The position numbers and the translations under genes were made by a program. From Chara braunii (lineage: Eukaryota > Streptophyta > Charophyceae > Charales > Characeae), in the NCBI GenBank assembly GCA_003427395.1, contig BFEA01000248.1, forward strand, positions 891,248 to 918,864: a DNA stretch of 27,617 bases, in the 5' to 3' direction. The notes below the pieces were generated by a model. That model was not told the origin of the DNA. It did not search any database and worked only from the letters and a program-made list of their open reading frames with translations. Of this stretch, positions 8,642 to 17,956 are shown in pieces (within the stretch, counting starts at the first letter, position 1; each line of letters begins with the position of its first letter).

Positions 8642-9546
8642 TTGCAAATCAAAGATTGGATCATGTCAGGTCTGCAATCTTTGTATGAAGAGGCTCCGAT
8701 GGAGTTCTGGCCCCAGACACACACACAGCTAAGGGGAGCCCTCGAGAGCATTGCAAAGGTGAGGTGCATTATGGTCTTCCGAGCCATATACAATGGGATG
8801 AGGTACTCTAGAGGCTTTTCAAAATCTCCGCAGCACACTTCCAGGCACCGACAAAGGGGCTGCAAGCTACACAGAACCACCAACCAGACAGGCTTTCCAG
8901 CGAGCGGCCGAGGGATGGCAGCCAGCAAAACGCGGACCTGCAAGAGGTAAGGGTGAAGGTTGCAAAGGCAATAGGAAAAGGGATGCAAACTAGGGGGAAC
9001 AAGGGACAACAGGCAACCATCCTAGAAGAAGATAAGCAAGAGACCCAGACGAAACCCACCGCAGAGGATTACCTCGAAGGGGTCTTTGGTCCGCAGCCCA
9101 TGGAGATTGAGGAACCCCTAGTCCCTCTCTCCCCCCCCCCGGACATGGCTGCGATGGACATTGACGATCAGGAGGACACGGGCATACCACCGGCAGATAT
9201 GGACACTAAACAGAAACTTAGAGCCATTGCTGATTGGTTGATAGAGGGTTTTCGAGCCCAACACCCGGGCACGATACAGGACTTGTGGGACTGTGCCTAC
9301 GCCCAACTGTTTGCCATATTAGATAAGAGCCCGATCCTACGAAAAGCCATAGAAGTTGGTCCCCCCCCGCACATTACTTGGTCCGAGATCTTCCAACGGA
9401 TTCGCCATCTCACAGCCCAGCAGTTTCACCCCCTAGTGCAGCATCAGCCACCCACGGAAGATAATGGTGAAAACCAATCAATGATCCCGACCGATCACCA
9501 CTTTGACCAACCACGCCACAAAAAACTCAGTATATGGTGGAAGTAG
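8642..9546 (+). pseudogene. LINE-A linker region with two DWI/DWL-type helical modules
   Basis: Two stretches look alike: one starting IKDWIMSGLQ (about 8648-8810) and one starting AIADWLIEGFRA (about 9223-9420), each roughly 55-65 residues and predicted helical. LINE-B has a counterpart (DWIMFNLHIKFPG, about 22670-22480). Between the modules is an acidic Pro-rich part (PQPMEIEEPL) matched in LINE-B as PIPMEVEEAL. It could be the end of ORF1 or the start of ORF2, because stops and frameshifts hide the boundary. I recognise no named domain. Two copies in LINE-A against one seen in LINE-B may reflect duplication or decay. Confidence 0.55.
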
Positions 9547-9563
9547 GTCGATACGAAAAAAAT

Positions 9564-10014
9564 CTACTGTAGAAGGAAGGGGTGGCAGTCATACCTTTGA
9601 TAAATGCGGACGATAGGATGAAGATAGGGCTCTCTCCAGTGCAAGCGGGGTTCACATTGCCAAGATGGGGCTTCTACAACATCTGGCCCATCCTTAGCTT
9701 GAGGGATAGCGACTTTAAAAAAAAGGCGGAGCCTTTTCTGCGCCAACACTACCCGGCCGGAGTCCTACCAACCCTCCCCCAATTTGACGGATTGATGAGG
9801 GTAGCGACCACATATCTATATGTTCTTTTTTAGGAGGATAAGGACTCAAATTTGAGGTGCTTAGTCACGGAGCCCTGATGGAGCTCCCCCTCCAACAAGT
9901 AAAGGCCAATTCATATTGGACGGAGAAGGATCTGTACACGTGTTTATTGAAGGTTCTCCGAAACGGGCTGCTATGTACGATAGACTGGTCCGCCTGGCCA
10001 TGGACGAGAGTCTA
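9564..10014 (+). pseudogene. LINE-A pre-endonuclease domain, unnamed but conserved
   Basis: In the frame from 9582, GVAVIPLINADDRMKIGLS, LPRWGFYNIWPILSL and KKAEPFLRQHYPAGVLP align with LINE-B minus 22240-21900 (GVMVVPLRKKEGRWEVGL, LQGWSPEIPLW, REFLRRTFQPGAIA). After a stop at 9831 and a frameshift, VLSHGALMELPLQQVKAN and YWTEKDLYTCLLKVLRNG (about 9857-9985) align with LINE-B WLSQNALLDLQILKIKNN and EWTEDDARAALLRILKEG. It is thus a domain of about 150 residues conserved between copies and set before the endonuclease. Family unknown. A few features recall a degenerate Nudix fold, but no Nudix box is present. Confidence 0.65.
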
Positions 10015-10034
10015 AATTTGAGGCGGGAACGGAC

Positions 10035-10928
10035 ATGACTATACTAATGGATGAAATTGATACGTTATACTGCAGGAACCCTCACTGGAAACATTGCCTC
10101 CGCTTTGCAGACCTCGATATAAGGACCCTCAATGTGAATGGATTAGCCTCCTTTAATCCCTCGAAGAGGCAAGCGATCTGGGACCAGCTGAAGGGCGTGG
10201 GCGGCAAGACGTGGCTCGACGTCATCTGCGTACAGGAAACCCATCTAATGGATAAACCAGAACATCATCGGACCCATAAAACAGTTTGGCCTCATCAGGC
10301 CTACAGGGCGCACGCGATGTCACCAGGGTCGGCAGGGGTGACCATCTGGATCCCGCCGGGGTCTAGGATAGAGGTGGTTAATTGGGTAGCAGACGAGGAG
10401 CAGGGGAGGTAGGTATCGATCCTGGGGATGTTGGAGATAGAATTAATCAATATTTTTTGCATATACGCCCTTAATACAGCGACGGAAAGAGTACAATGTT
10501 TCGTCCACCTTCAGACTTTCGCACCACAAGTAGTCTCGCTGGTTATCGCCGACGATTTTAACGTTGCACCCGATAGATGGATGAACAGATGGGGCTCTCG
10601 GGACCCCTGCCCAAGCTATGTAGAAGAAGACGGAAGAATAATGGCAGATCTTTGTGAAGCTCTGGGCCTGGTGGACGTGTATAGACACTTGCACCCGACA
10701 GAGAAGACCGACACATGCCATCGTACCAATGATCAGGTGAGACACTCAAAATCACGTATAGATCTGATCTTACTCTCGCAAGAGATTCAAAATGCCCTGC
10801 AACTATCTACTATCTTCCCACTGAGCCCCCACCCCGGCCTGGACCACCGCTTATGTGGAACCATCTTCTCCTTCTGCAACGGCCGGATCAAGGACCTGGA
10901 TATTACAAGCTCAATACATCCCTACTGA
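10035..10928 (+). pseudogene. LINE-A ORF2: APE-type endonuclease domain
   Basis: The frame from 10035 carries the APE endonuclease signatures in order: TLNVNGLAS (N motif), VICVQETHLMD (catalytic Glu), IYALN, DDFNVAPDRW (GDFN-type motif with G changed to D), KSRIDLILLS (SRID) and GLDHRLC (DH). The enzyme nicks target DNA to prime reverse transcription. A TAG at 10410-10412 falls where LINE-B has Trp (EEGRWVSILGM), so it is a nonsense change from TGG. The frame after it continues at 10413 in phase. A frameshift near 10880 moves to the next segment (GPGYYKLNTSLLKD). Confidence 0.88.
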
Positions 10929-12604
10929 AGGACAAATCGTTCCACACATACATTCGTGATGTCTGGAACTTTTGGAGACACCAGAAACACTCCTTTGACT
11001 CAGAAGTGCGATGGTTCACTAATGGACTCTTCTTCCTAGCCAGTAAATGTAAGGAATATTCAAAGTTGGTGGCAAGCAGACGACATGCACACGAAATGGA
11101 TGTTCACAGAAGACTTCACAACCTGGTTAACCAGGACAACTTTAATGATCACATCCAGGAGATTCAAAATTTGTAAGACCAGCTCCTACAATTAGCAAAC
11201 ATAGATGGCAAGGTAGTAGGATCCGAGGCAAACTAGCGAAATGGACTACTGAAGGTACCATGAACTCTCGAATTTTCAGTTTGGCTTCTCTGAGAGCACA
11301 CCGCACCACTATCGAGGCATTTCTGGACCCCGTGACCGATGACTTAGCTACTACCACAACTCATTGTGTAAGGATCGCTAGGTCCTTTTACAAGGACCTT
11401 TTTTCCTCCCACATCCCCCAACAGCAGGAGATAGAGCGACTAAGAGAGCTGGAAGAGTTCCTACGCCCGATGGAGAGCCGCCTCTCATCGATATAGAAAG
11501 ACCATTTGGACTGCCAGGTCACTAAAGAGAAAATTTGGACGATACTCATGCAAATGGAGGAAGAGAAAACCCCAGGCTTAGACGGCTTCCCCAAGGAATT
11601 TTAGGAGGTCATGTGGCCTCTCCTTAGTGAAGACCTGATGGAATTTTATAGGGCGGTTTAAGATTCTGGAGAGTTGGGTGAATTAGTAGGGCAAGGAGTG
11701 TTATTGCTACTGCATAAAAAAGGGGACATAATGAACATCCGAAACTACCGACCCATCACACTCCTGACGGTGGTTTACAAGATGTTGTCAAAAGCGTTGG
11801 CCAACCGAATGAGTGAGGTAATGGAAGGCATCATCCATCCGGCCCAGACTGGTTTTATGCGCAAAAGGAACATCCTAGAAAACATACTCCTAGTCAATGA
11901 GATGATTAACTTGTCTCATTAGTCCAAAAGTAACGCCTCGTTCATCTTCATTGACTTCGAAAAAGCTTATGACCACGTTGACTTGATATTCCTAGACATG
12001 TGTCTGGTAAGACTGAATTTTGGCGACAACTTTCGGAGGTGGGTGCGTATTCTGCACCACAACACAACCACAAATGTTCAGATAAATGAGTCTCTAGACT
12101 GCAATGTTCAGTTAGACAGGGGGACCCCATTGCCCCTTCCTATTCATTATCATAATGGAAGCATTAGTAACCAACCTCGGACAGAGCAAAAATTTAAAGA
12201 GAATTTAGATAGTCGACATCCGTAAGGAAGCAGTTCCGTTCTGCTCACTATTTGCAGACGGTCTCACAATTATGGCCAACGGCACACAACAGAACATGGA
12301 GGTGATATACAGGCTGATGGACCTTTTCTGCACCCTCTCTGATACGGTCGTTAACCGGGGTCAGAAAACAATAGGATGGTGGCTCCACCACCAAGGGGGT
12401 CATCCCCTGGAAGGACACCACATCACCTGGGTGGCCCTTGAATCCCCAATTTGGATTCTGGGGGTTAAGATGGCATTGCTAGGTCAATCTCTTGAAAATG
12501 ACGGATGGATATCAGCCCCGACGTTTGTCGAACTCTCCCAATGGAATCATCAACACGCATCATTTTTTGGACGTGTTTTGGTGATCAACAATGTAGTCTT
12601 TTAG
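10853..12604 (+). pseudogene. LINE-A ORF2: reverse transcriptase domain
   Basis: After the endonuclease comes the usual GPGYYKLNTSLL linker, then RT blocks: EEEKTPGLDGFPKEF, VLLLLHKKGDIMNIRNYRPI, TLLTVVYKMLSKALANRMSE, IHPAQTGFMRKRNILENILL, FIFIDFEKAYDHVD (catalytic Asp), NFRRWVRILHHNTTT and, after a frameshift near 12110, SLFADGLTIM (12251-12262 codes FADG). The catalytic FADD box has lost its second Asp, so the enzyme would be dead even without the stops near 11494, 11602, 11659 and 11922. The stop after NLSH replaces Gln of LINE-B (SRQSKHN). GWWLHH marks the end of the palm. Confidence 0.9.
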
Positions 12605-13559
12605 CCACCCTGTGGTATAAATCGGTACTTTGGCCAATGAGTCCAGGAGACCTAAAGATTTTGAAGAGGAAGGTGGCAGCCTACCTTTGGCGAGGGGATA
12701 GTGAAAACCCCTACGCTATAAGTCGTGTTGCATGAGACTCGGTTATCCAACCCAAGGCAAAGGGAAACCTTGGTATCATAGACTCCCTCACCCAATCCCA
12801 AGCCCTTAGTTTACAATGGGTGGTACGATTGATTTTCGAAAACCCATGAGTATGGAGACCGTTGGCACTGAAACAAATCACCCGTCTGGCCCCCGAGGCC
12901 CCTCCGACCGTTCACCCTCTCCAATGGTTAGACGATCGCTATTGGAGAGTACCACAGCGCTCTCCGGGAGGGGAGGGACAGAGAGATGATTTTTGGCCCC
13001 GATTGTTAAAAATCCGAAGGAGGCTCCCCCCCCCCAATCGCCCACCCCCAGATAGGTAGGAGGAGGTGGCAAGACAATCCCTCTTCAGAAACCGTTGGAT
13101 CACCAACGAACGGAGTCATATTTTTTGCAGCACTGACACCCCACCCCACGGAAAGGACGGGTGAAGAATGGCGTGACTCGGGTGGGCGACCTTTGGGACA
13201 GGGAAAGGAAGGATTGGAAGGGTCCAGAAAAGATGAGGGAGGAATTGAGATACTGCCACAATGTTGGATCAACGCTTGAAGAAATAACGGAGGCCCTCCC
13301 GGTAGGGTGGTGGCCTATTCTTCGCAGAGGTCCGGTGTTGAAGGAAGGGGATTGGGTGTCTACGGAAGGGAGGGTCAATAAGGTAGGCCTGGTGCATCTA
13401 GTTTGGTCGGTGAACGTGTTGATCGAGTGGTATAGAATAAAAGGAAATAGAGGACAGGTAGGGATTCGGGACCCCTTTCAATGGACTCTGAAGGAGGGAC
13501 TACACAAAATTAGGGTAATCGAGGAAGGAGAGAACCGACGGACCTTCTCCCCGAGATAG
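12605..13559 (+). pseudogene. LINE-A ORF2: thumb/connector region
   Basis: ATLWYKSVLW, KVAAYLWRGD and PLALKQITRLAPEAPP plus LQWLDDRYWRVP align with LINE-B (TTLWYKTAIW, ATFLLRGNHE, PLALQQIARLTPLAPP, TWLEDRYWIIP). The frame shifts near 13140 into MKNGVTRVGDLWDRERKDW, matched in LINE-B by ILRVKDISDQDTKDW. Stops occur at 12733, 12847 and 13057. This connector is typical between the RT and the C-terminal CCHC module of plant L1 elements. Confidence 0.75.
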
Positions 13560-13750
13560 CCATAAAAGATCTCCCGATAGATCCGTTGGAGTGGGTATGG
13601 AGCCCCGACACACGGCAATGACGGCATAACCCACGTCAACCGAAACCTAAAACATTGGCGGGCCTCTTGGTGAAAGCAACGTATAGAATGCTCAAAGTTA
13701 AATGATGCCTAAAAGACATAGTGATCGACGGATGACAGAGGCACCTCAAA

Positions 13751-14572
13751 GTGGAGAGACATCTTCTCACACCGATACGATGGTTCTGCGATGCCAAAAG
13801 CAGACCTGCGAAAATTACATCTCTGCAATGGAAGATCTTGCATCGGTGCTTACCTACAAATGAATGGTTGATCGATCACTCGCAGTTGGAACAACAAGGC
13901 CGTGCGCTCCCTTGGTGCTCTCGATGTCTGTTGAGTTTTCCGACTAAAAAGAGAGCAGAGACAATTGAGCACATACTTTTGCAATCCCCGACAGCAACCC
14001 TGACCTGGAGGTGGTGGGATAGGGTGTGGCAACAAATGGTTCTGGGGCATCCATGGCCGTGCGATTGGCATGCCATCCTATTGGGCCACTACCTACCTTT
14101 CCAAGGCAACACCTTTGCATCGAACATGTTTCACCTGTCCCGAAGAATGATCATGTGGGTCCTGTGGTGGCAACGTTGTGTCCTAACCTTAGACCTGGTC
14201 CGGGTAGAGGGAGAGGAGAGGGTTGAGCAATTCAAAATGCTCTTCCAACTGGAGCTCTCACATAGGTGGAAGACAACTAAGCAATCACTTGACAATTTCC
14301 ACAGATTAAAAGACATCCGGGAACAACTACTACAGTTCTCTAGGGAATGGTTGGGCGGGGACCGGGAGGGATGGGTAGCGAAAGTGTGTTGGACAGGGAA
14401 GTGGGAAGGAGAGGAGGGAAGGGATGGCAGCCAAGGAGAGGAAGTCCCAAGGGATTACCGGCTGAGATTCAAGGAGTGGTTGTCAATAGACTCTAGCATC
14501 CCCATGAGACCGGCAGAGGAGTTTTCAGACCCGTTCCCTCCCCACCCAAGGTCCCTGGAAATACGTTTGTAA
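13751..14572 (+). pseudogene. LINE-A ORF2: C-terminal zf-RVT-like CCHC module
   Basis: The 273-codon open frame includes KITSLQWKILHRCLPTNEWL and a zinc-binding motif at residues 56-79: WCSRC (C56, C59), EHILL (H74) and then S79 where LINE-B has Cys (EHIFLQC). The motif is therefore damaged here. TLTWRWWDRVWQQM follows. It ends in a polar, acidic tail before the 3' UTR at 14573. This module follows the connector in many plant LINEs, where an RNase H domain would otherwise be; no RNase H motif is present. Confidence 0.85.
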
Positions 14573-15119
14573 GTCCCTGTCCAGTGAAACCCATGAATTC
14601 TCAGAATCCAATTTTATGTTCTATTTGCTTCAGTTTGTAAAGCTTCCAATCTTCTGACTTATTCTGTTCCATTCTCTAACCAGCATTCTGACGCAGTAAG
14701 GGCGGGTGGTAGCCAGGTACGCCCAGCAGAGGACAGTACTGTAGCATGGTTTTTTTGGGGAGGGATGGGCAGGGAGACGGAAAGAGGTCCCACTGGTGCC
14801 CCCCAGTGGCTCCTCCTGGAACCCTAACCAGACAAAGTGTCGGAGAAGGAGATGGGGACACCTGCTTTCAGTCCCATTGCTAAGATCATGCTTATACCTG
14901 CTCAGTCAATCTTCTGGATTCCAGAGTAATCAATGTTGGCAAGTGCCTTCCAGACACCATCATGTTACTTTTCAATGTATCATTTTGTATCTTACTGCAT
15001 AAGGAACGTTAGACTCGTTTTCCAGCAGGTGATGCTCCCTACCAATAGATAGAGCCTCTCCCCAGGTGCTAGCGATGTCTGCTCACAACAACATCACTAG
15101 CACTGGAGGAACTGTTTGC
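14573..15119 (+). other. LINE-A 3' UTR
   Basis: It is non-coding, about 550 bp, and homologous in order to the LINE-B 3' UTR: CCTGCTCAGTCAATC, GATTCCAGAGTAATCAATG, TTTTCCAGCAGGTGATGCTCC, CCAATAGATAGAGCCTC and the terminal stem-loop. It is shorter than the LINE-B UTR, which has an internal duplication. Confidence 0.8.
15062..15106 (+). promoter_or_regulatory. LINE-A 3'-terminal stem-loop
   Basis: GTGCTAGCGATGT (15066-15078) pairs with ACATCACTAGCAC (15091-15103), 12 of 13 bp, around a 12-nt loop. CCA/TGG extends it beyond a bulged G. It lies 16 bp before poly(A). The same stem with a compensatory A-T to G-C change is in LINE-B. Such 3' stem-loops can be the RT recognition site in some LINE families. 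Confidence 0.65.
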
Positions 15120-15143
15120 AAAAAAAAAAAAAAAAAAAAAAAA
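15120..15143 (+). other. LINE-A poly(A) tail
   Basis: Twenty-four consecutive A residues end the element, as expected for target-primed reverse transcription. Confidence 0.9.
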
Positions 15144-15144
15144 C

Positions 15145-15435
15145 CTTCACTATCTCTAGTAACTCCCTTCTCTCGTGAGCAGAGTTAGGCACATAAAGGG
15201 GGACAATGCATACCACTTGCAATTCCAACATGCCCAGCACCAACACCCATCGACCCTCCTCCTCATCTGTCTCCTAATGAAGTACTTCTAGCCGCGAATC
15301 GAGGCGAACCCATATTGCCACCCCCACTCGCCCAGGACTCGGGGCATGAGCCTGGTAAATTTGGAAGGGCAAGGCCTGCTTATGTGCCCTGTGGTGCTCC
15401 GATAGATCCATTAAATGGGTCTCATGCACACAAAT
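15145..15435 (-). pseudogene. LINE endonuclease fragment (older copy)
   Basis: On minus, CVHETHLMDLSEHHRAHK, YQAHAPSPGRVGVAIWVRL, DSRLEVLH, a stop, then EEEGRWVLVLGMLELQVV match the endonuclease of LINE-A and LINE-B. Only the first half of the domain remains. Its downstream end is cut at the LINE-A poly(A), and its upstream end meets the tail of another 3'-end fragment. It is therefore a scrap split by later insertions. Confidence 0.8.
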
Positions 15436-15439
15436 TTAG

Positions 15440-15560
15440 ATTGATTTATTTTTATTTTTTTTTTGGGGGGGGGGGGAACAAGGCTCCAATCTATTCGTGG
15501 GGAGCAGCACGTGCTGGGAACCGGGCCCAGCGTCCCATATTGAAATTTACATAGAATTTT
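15440..15560 (-). mobile_element. Truncated LINE 3' end with A-rich tail
   Basis: On plus it reads as a T-rich run and G12, then GGCTCCAATCTATTCGTGGG, GAGCAGCACGTGCTGG and GGGCCCAGCGTCCCAT. This is the same 3' UTR block as LINE-B 16560-16620, in the same minus orientation. The terminal stem-loop is missing. Its C12/A-rich tail (minus) joins the endonuclease scrap, suggesting a short 5'-truncated insertion into it. Confidence 0.7.
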
Positions 15561-15660
15561 GAAAGTTGAGATACCAAGGCCATTACCCGGCTTTGGCTAA
15601 GAAAAAATTGGGGCTCCTTAGGAAATTACTACGACAAACTTCAGAAATAGGCAAAAATTC

Positions 15661-16085
15661 AGAAAATGACTCAGAAACCCCGCCTCAATCCTCTTCACCT
15701 CACTCCGGCAAGACTTACTGCAACAGAGCCACCATCTCCGCTGCTGCTGTGCCCTATTTCCATCCTCCCAGCTAGCCCCCTCACTAGTAGGACGCTTGAT
15801 ATCCCACCATCTTTTTTTTTAAGATCCCACCCACACCTTTTTTTGAAACAAAAAGATATGCACAATTCAGAAAGGGACCCAAACACCTCCAATCAATCCC
15901 CTGTACCCCACTCCAGCAAGACTTACTGCAGCAGAGCCACCATCTCTGCTGCAGCTATACCGTATTCCTATCCTACCAGCTAGCCCCCTCACTAGTATGA
16001 CGCGTGATATCCCACCATCTCTTTCTCCCACTCACCTGGATCCCTTTTTTTAAAACGTCTGAGAAGAGGTCCTACAAATGTTCCA
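15661..16085. repeat. Tandem direct duplication, about 211-bp period
   Basis: Two units share CAAGACTTACTGCARCAGAG, CACCATCTCYGCTGC, CCAGCTAGCCCCCTCACTAG and GATATCCCACCATCT (first unit from 15661, second from about 15870). No coding content is seen. Confidence 0.85.
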
Positions 16086-16154
16086 AAACCCTCGAAATCC
16101 CTAACAGACCCTTCCAAAGTTCTCCAACACTGTCTTACTCCCTGCTGAGCTCTT

Positions 16155-16365
16155 CCAGGCCTCACACCCCCACATCCTGCTGGGTTACAGGGCAACACAA
16201 CTCACCCCAGCTCTGACCAGCGTCATCCCAGCAGCAACCCTTGGTTGTCCTGTGGAATGGCCACCCCAAAGCATCCTTAGATCTCTCTACCAGGCCTCAC
16301 GCTCCTCATCAACATGTTACAGGCAACACCCCAGCATCGGCCAGCGTCATTTCTATCTTTGATTC
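16155..16365. repeat. Imperfect direct duplication, about 130-bp period
   Basis: CCAGGCCTCACRCYCC, TGTTACAGG or GGGTTACAGG with GCAACAC, and CAGCGTCAT occur twice, at about 16155-16230 and 16290-16352. Unit 2 is shorter. Function unknown. Confidence 0.65.
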
Positions 16366-16390
16366 GATGAAGAATATCTTGTTGTGACCC

Positions 16391-16401
16391 TTAGCCAAAA
16401 G
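16391..16401. repeat. Target-site duplication, left copy (LINE-B)
   Basis: TTAGCCAAAAG lies immediately outside the poly(T), which is the LINE-B poly(A) on minus. The same 11 bp recur at 23772-23782 at the other end of the element. Insertions primed on nicked target DNA make such duplications. Confidence 0.88.
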
Positions 16402-16500
16402 TTTTTTTTTTTTTTTTTTTNNNNNNNNNNNNNNNNNNNNNNNNNNNNNNNNNNNNNNNNNNNNNNNNNNNNNNNNNNNNNNNNNNNNNNNNNNNTTTTT
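16402..16500 (-). other. LINE-B poly(A) tract containing an assembly gap
   Basis: T19 (16402-16420), N75 (16421-16495) and T6 (to 16501) on plus. The gap sits inside the homopolymer, so the true length is unknown. Confidence 0.9.
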
Positions 16501-16515
16501 TCAACGCTCCCACTA

Positions 16516-16553
16516 GTGTTAGTGGTGCTGATAAGAGTAGACACCACTAGCAC
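16516..16553 (-). promoter_or_regulatory. LINE-B 3'-terminal stem-loop
   Basis: On minus, GTGCTAGTGGTG (16553-16542) pairs with CACCACTAACAC (16527-16516), 11 of 12 bp, around a 14-nt loop. Compared with LINE-A, an A-T pair has become G-C, and the single mismatch is at a different position. It is placed about 15 bp before poly(A). Confidence 0.62.
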
Positions 16554-16556
16554 CTG

Positions 16557-17068
16557 GGTAGAGGCTCCATCTATTGGTGGGGAGCATCACCTACTGGAAA
16601 GTGGGTCCAGCGTCCCATTTACAGACTCAATTTAAAGTACATTAGAGAAACAATTGAGGGAGGTTCCTGCCAGCATTGATTGCCCTGGAAACCCAGGGGA
16701 TTGACTGAGCAGGGCATAAGAAAAGGAAAAAGGGGGAGAACCTTTTCACCCAAAACCGGGCGCAAGATATTTGCAGCTATACACTAGCTCCTCCCTTCCC
16801 CTGTCAGTCCCAGTTCCTTTTTTTGGACCTCACAATTCAACCCAGTTGGAACACACCATGCTGGAAAAGGGGTCCAGCATCCCATTCTCTGCTTTGTCTA
16901 TCTCTAAAGTCATACTACCCAAAAAAGGATAGACTTTAGTGCTCAAAAAAAGAAGGGGGTTGTCAAACTTGGGCAAGTTTTTTTTTAGGGGGGAACCCTT
17001 TCACCCTAGCCGGGTGCCAGATATCAACTACTGTGCATTAGTTCCTCCCTCCCACCAGCCCCCAGTCC
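16557..17068 (-). repeat. LINE-B 3' UTR with internal tandem duplication
   Basis: Two units repeat on plus. Unit 1 (about 16590-16815) has CTGGAAAGTGGGTCCAGC, then GAGAACCTTTTCACCC, CCGGGCGCAAGATAT and AGCTCCTCCCTTCCC. Unit 2 (about 16858-17068) has CTGGAAAAGGGGTCCAGC, GGGAACCCTTTCACCC, CCGGGTGCCAGATAT and AGTTCCTCCCTCCC. Period is about 260 bp. Only one copy of the CTCAGTCAATC-type block is seen, in unit 1. LINE-A has no equivalent second unit. Confidence 0.7.
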
Positions 17069-17124
17069 CTGTATTCCTCATGATCATTTTTACCCACCCT
17101 CCCCTCCGTACCAATCCATGCGTA

Positions 17125-17956
17125 CCAACGCCTGAGGTAAGGGAGGAAAAAATCAACGAAATCTACGAGGGGCCGGGTCAGGAATGAGGGGTCGATCTTT
17201 GTCCAATCTCGAAAGCTCAGATTGTAGTCTCTTTCCCCATCTCCTATAGCATCCCCCCCCCTCTCCCTTCCTTTCCACTCTACCTTTGCAATCCACCCTC
17301 CTTGCTCCCCGCCCAACCAGTCTTTGCAAAAACCTTCGATAATTTGTCTGATTTCCTGTTTGGAGTGTAAGGATGTTTATCTTCTGCTTAATTTTCTCTC
17401 ATTGAATGGTGATGTCTTCCTGTATTTGTTCCTTTATTGAGTTGATGAACTCCGTGCTATCTCGTCGCACTCCCTCCGTTTCCAATGTGCACCGACGCCA
17501 CCAGATAGCCCAAAGAATGGTTCGACGCCCCACTTTGACCTGGGTTGGGGCCCATGCTTCGCAGAGGAGTGCTCTCCGGTCCCATGGCCAGGGCTGTGAG
17601 GCGCCCATTCGTCTCCAGAGGCGGTCCCACCATCTCCACAACCATTTTGTTGTCGGGCATTGTAGAAAAATGTGCTCTATGGTCTCCGGCCATTTCCTAG
17701 ACGGGAAGGACTCTATGCATAGCCTGCACCAGGGGAGCGCCAACCCTTTTTGTTTCAGTTGTGTTCTGTCTATTAACCAATTATTTATTGGCAGACATAT
17801 GTGATCCCCCTGCCATTGTAGTGAGGCTAGTTTTGCTGGCATAGCCTTATTTGCCTTAAACCACTTAACTGGCCTCAAAGTATCTCTCCCTATGTTGAGA
17901 TGTTTCATCCAGCGCGCCTCCACCACATCCTTCAGGTTAACTCTTGGTCTCAACAT
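17125..17956 (-). pseudogene. LINE-B ORF2: C-terminal CCHC module and tail
   Basis: The frame from 17956 carries GRDTLRPVKWFK, LASLQWQGDHICLPINNWL and the intact zinc motif WCRLC...EHIFLQC (CX2C, H, C), then WLWRWWDRLWRRMG, matching LINE-A residue for residue in layout. After a stop at 17399 and a frameshift, GGEQGGWIAKVEWKGRER and DYNLSFRDWTKIDPSFLTRP (17316-17150) match the LINE-A tail WLGGDREGWVAKVCW and DYRLRFKEWLSIDSS. This copy has the better preserved zinc site. Confidence 0.85.

Larger units (their letters stand above)
6841..15143 (+). mobile_element. LINE-A: near full-length L1-type non-LTR retrotransposon, inactive
   Basis: Ordered parts on plus are ORF1 with a CCHC knuckle, an acidic linker with DWL-type modules, a conserved pre-endonuclease domain, APE endonuclease, RT, connector, a CCHC module, a 3' UTR with stem-loop and a 24-base poly(A) at 15120-15143. 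Frames are broken by several stops (for example TAG at 10410 and stops near 11494, 11602, 11659 and 11922) and by frameshifts (near 7240, 10880, 12110, 12500, 13140 and 13600). The 5' boundary is uncertain. I set it a little before the first ORF1 ATG at 6871 because no target-site duplication was found. The poly(A) abuts a minus-strand endonuclease scrap of a related LINE, suggesting insertion into older LINE DNA. Confidence 0.88.
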
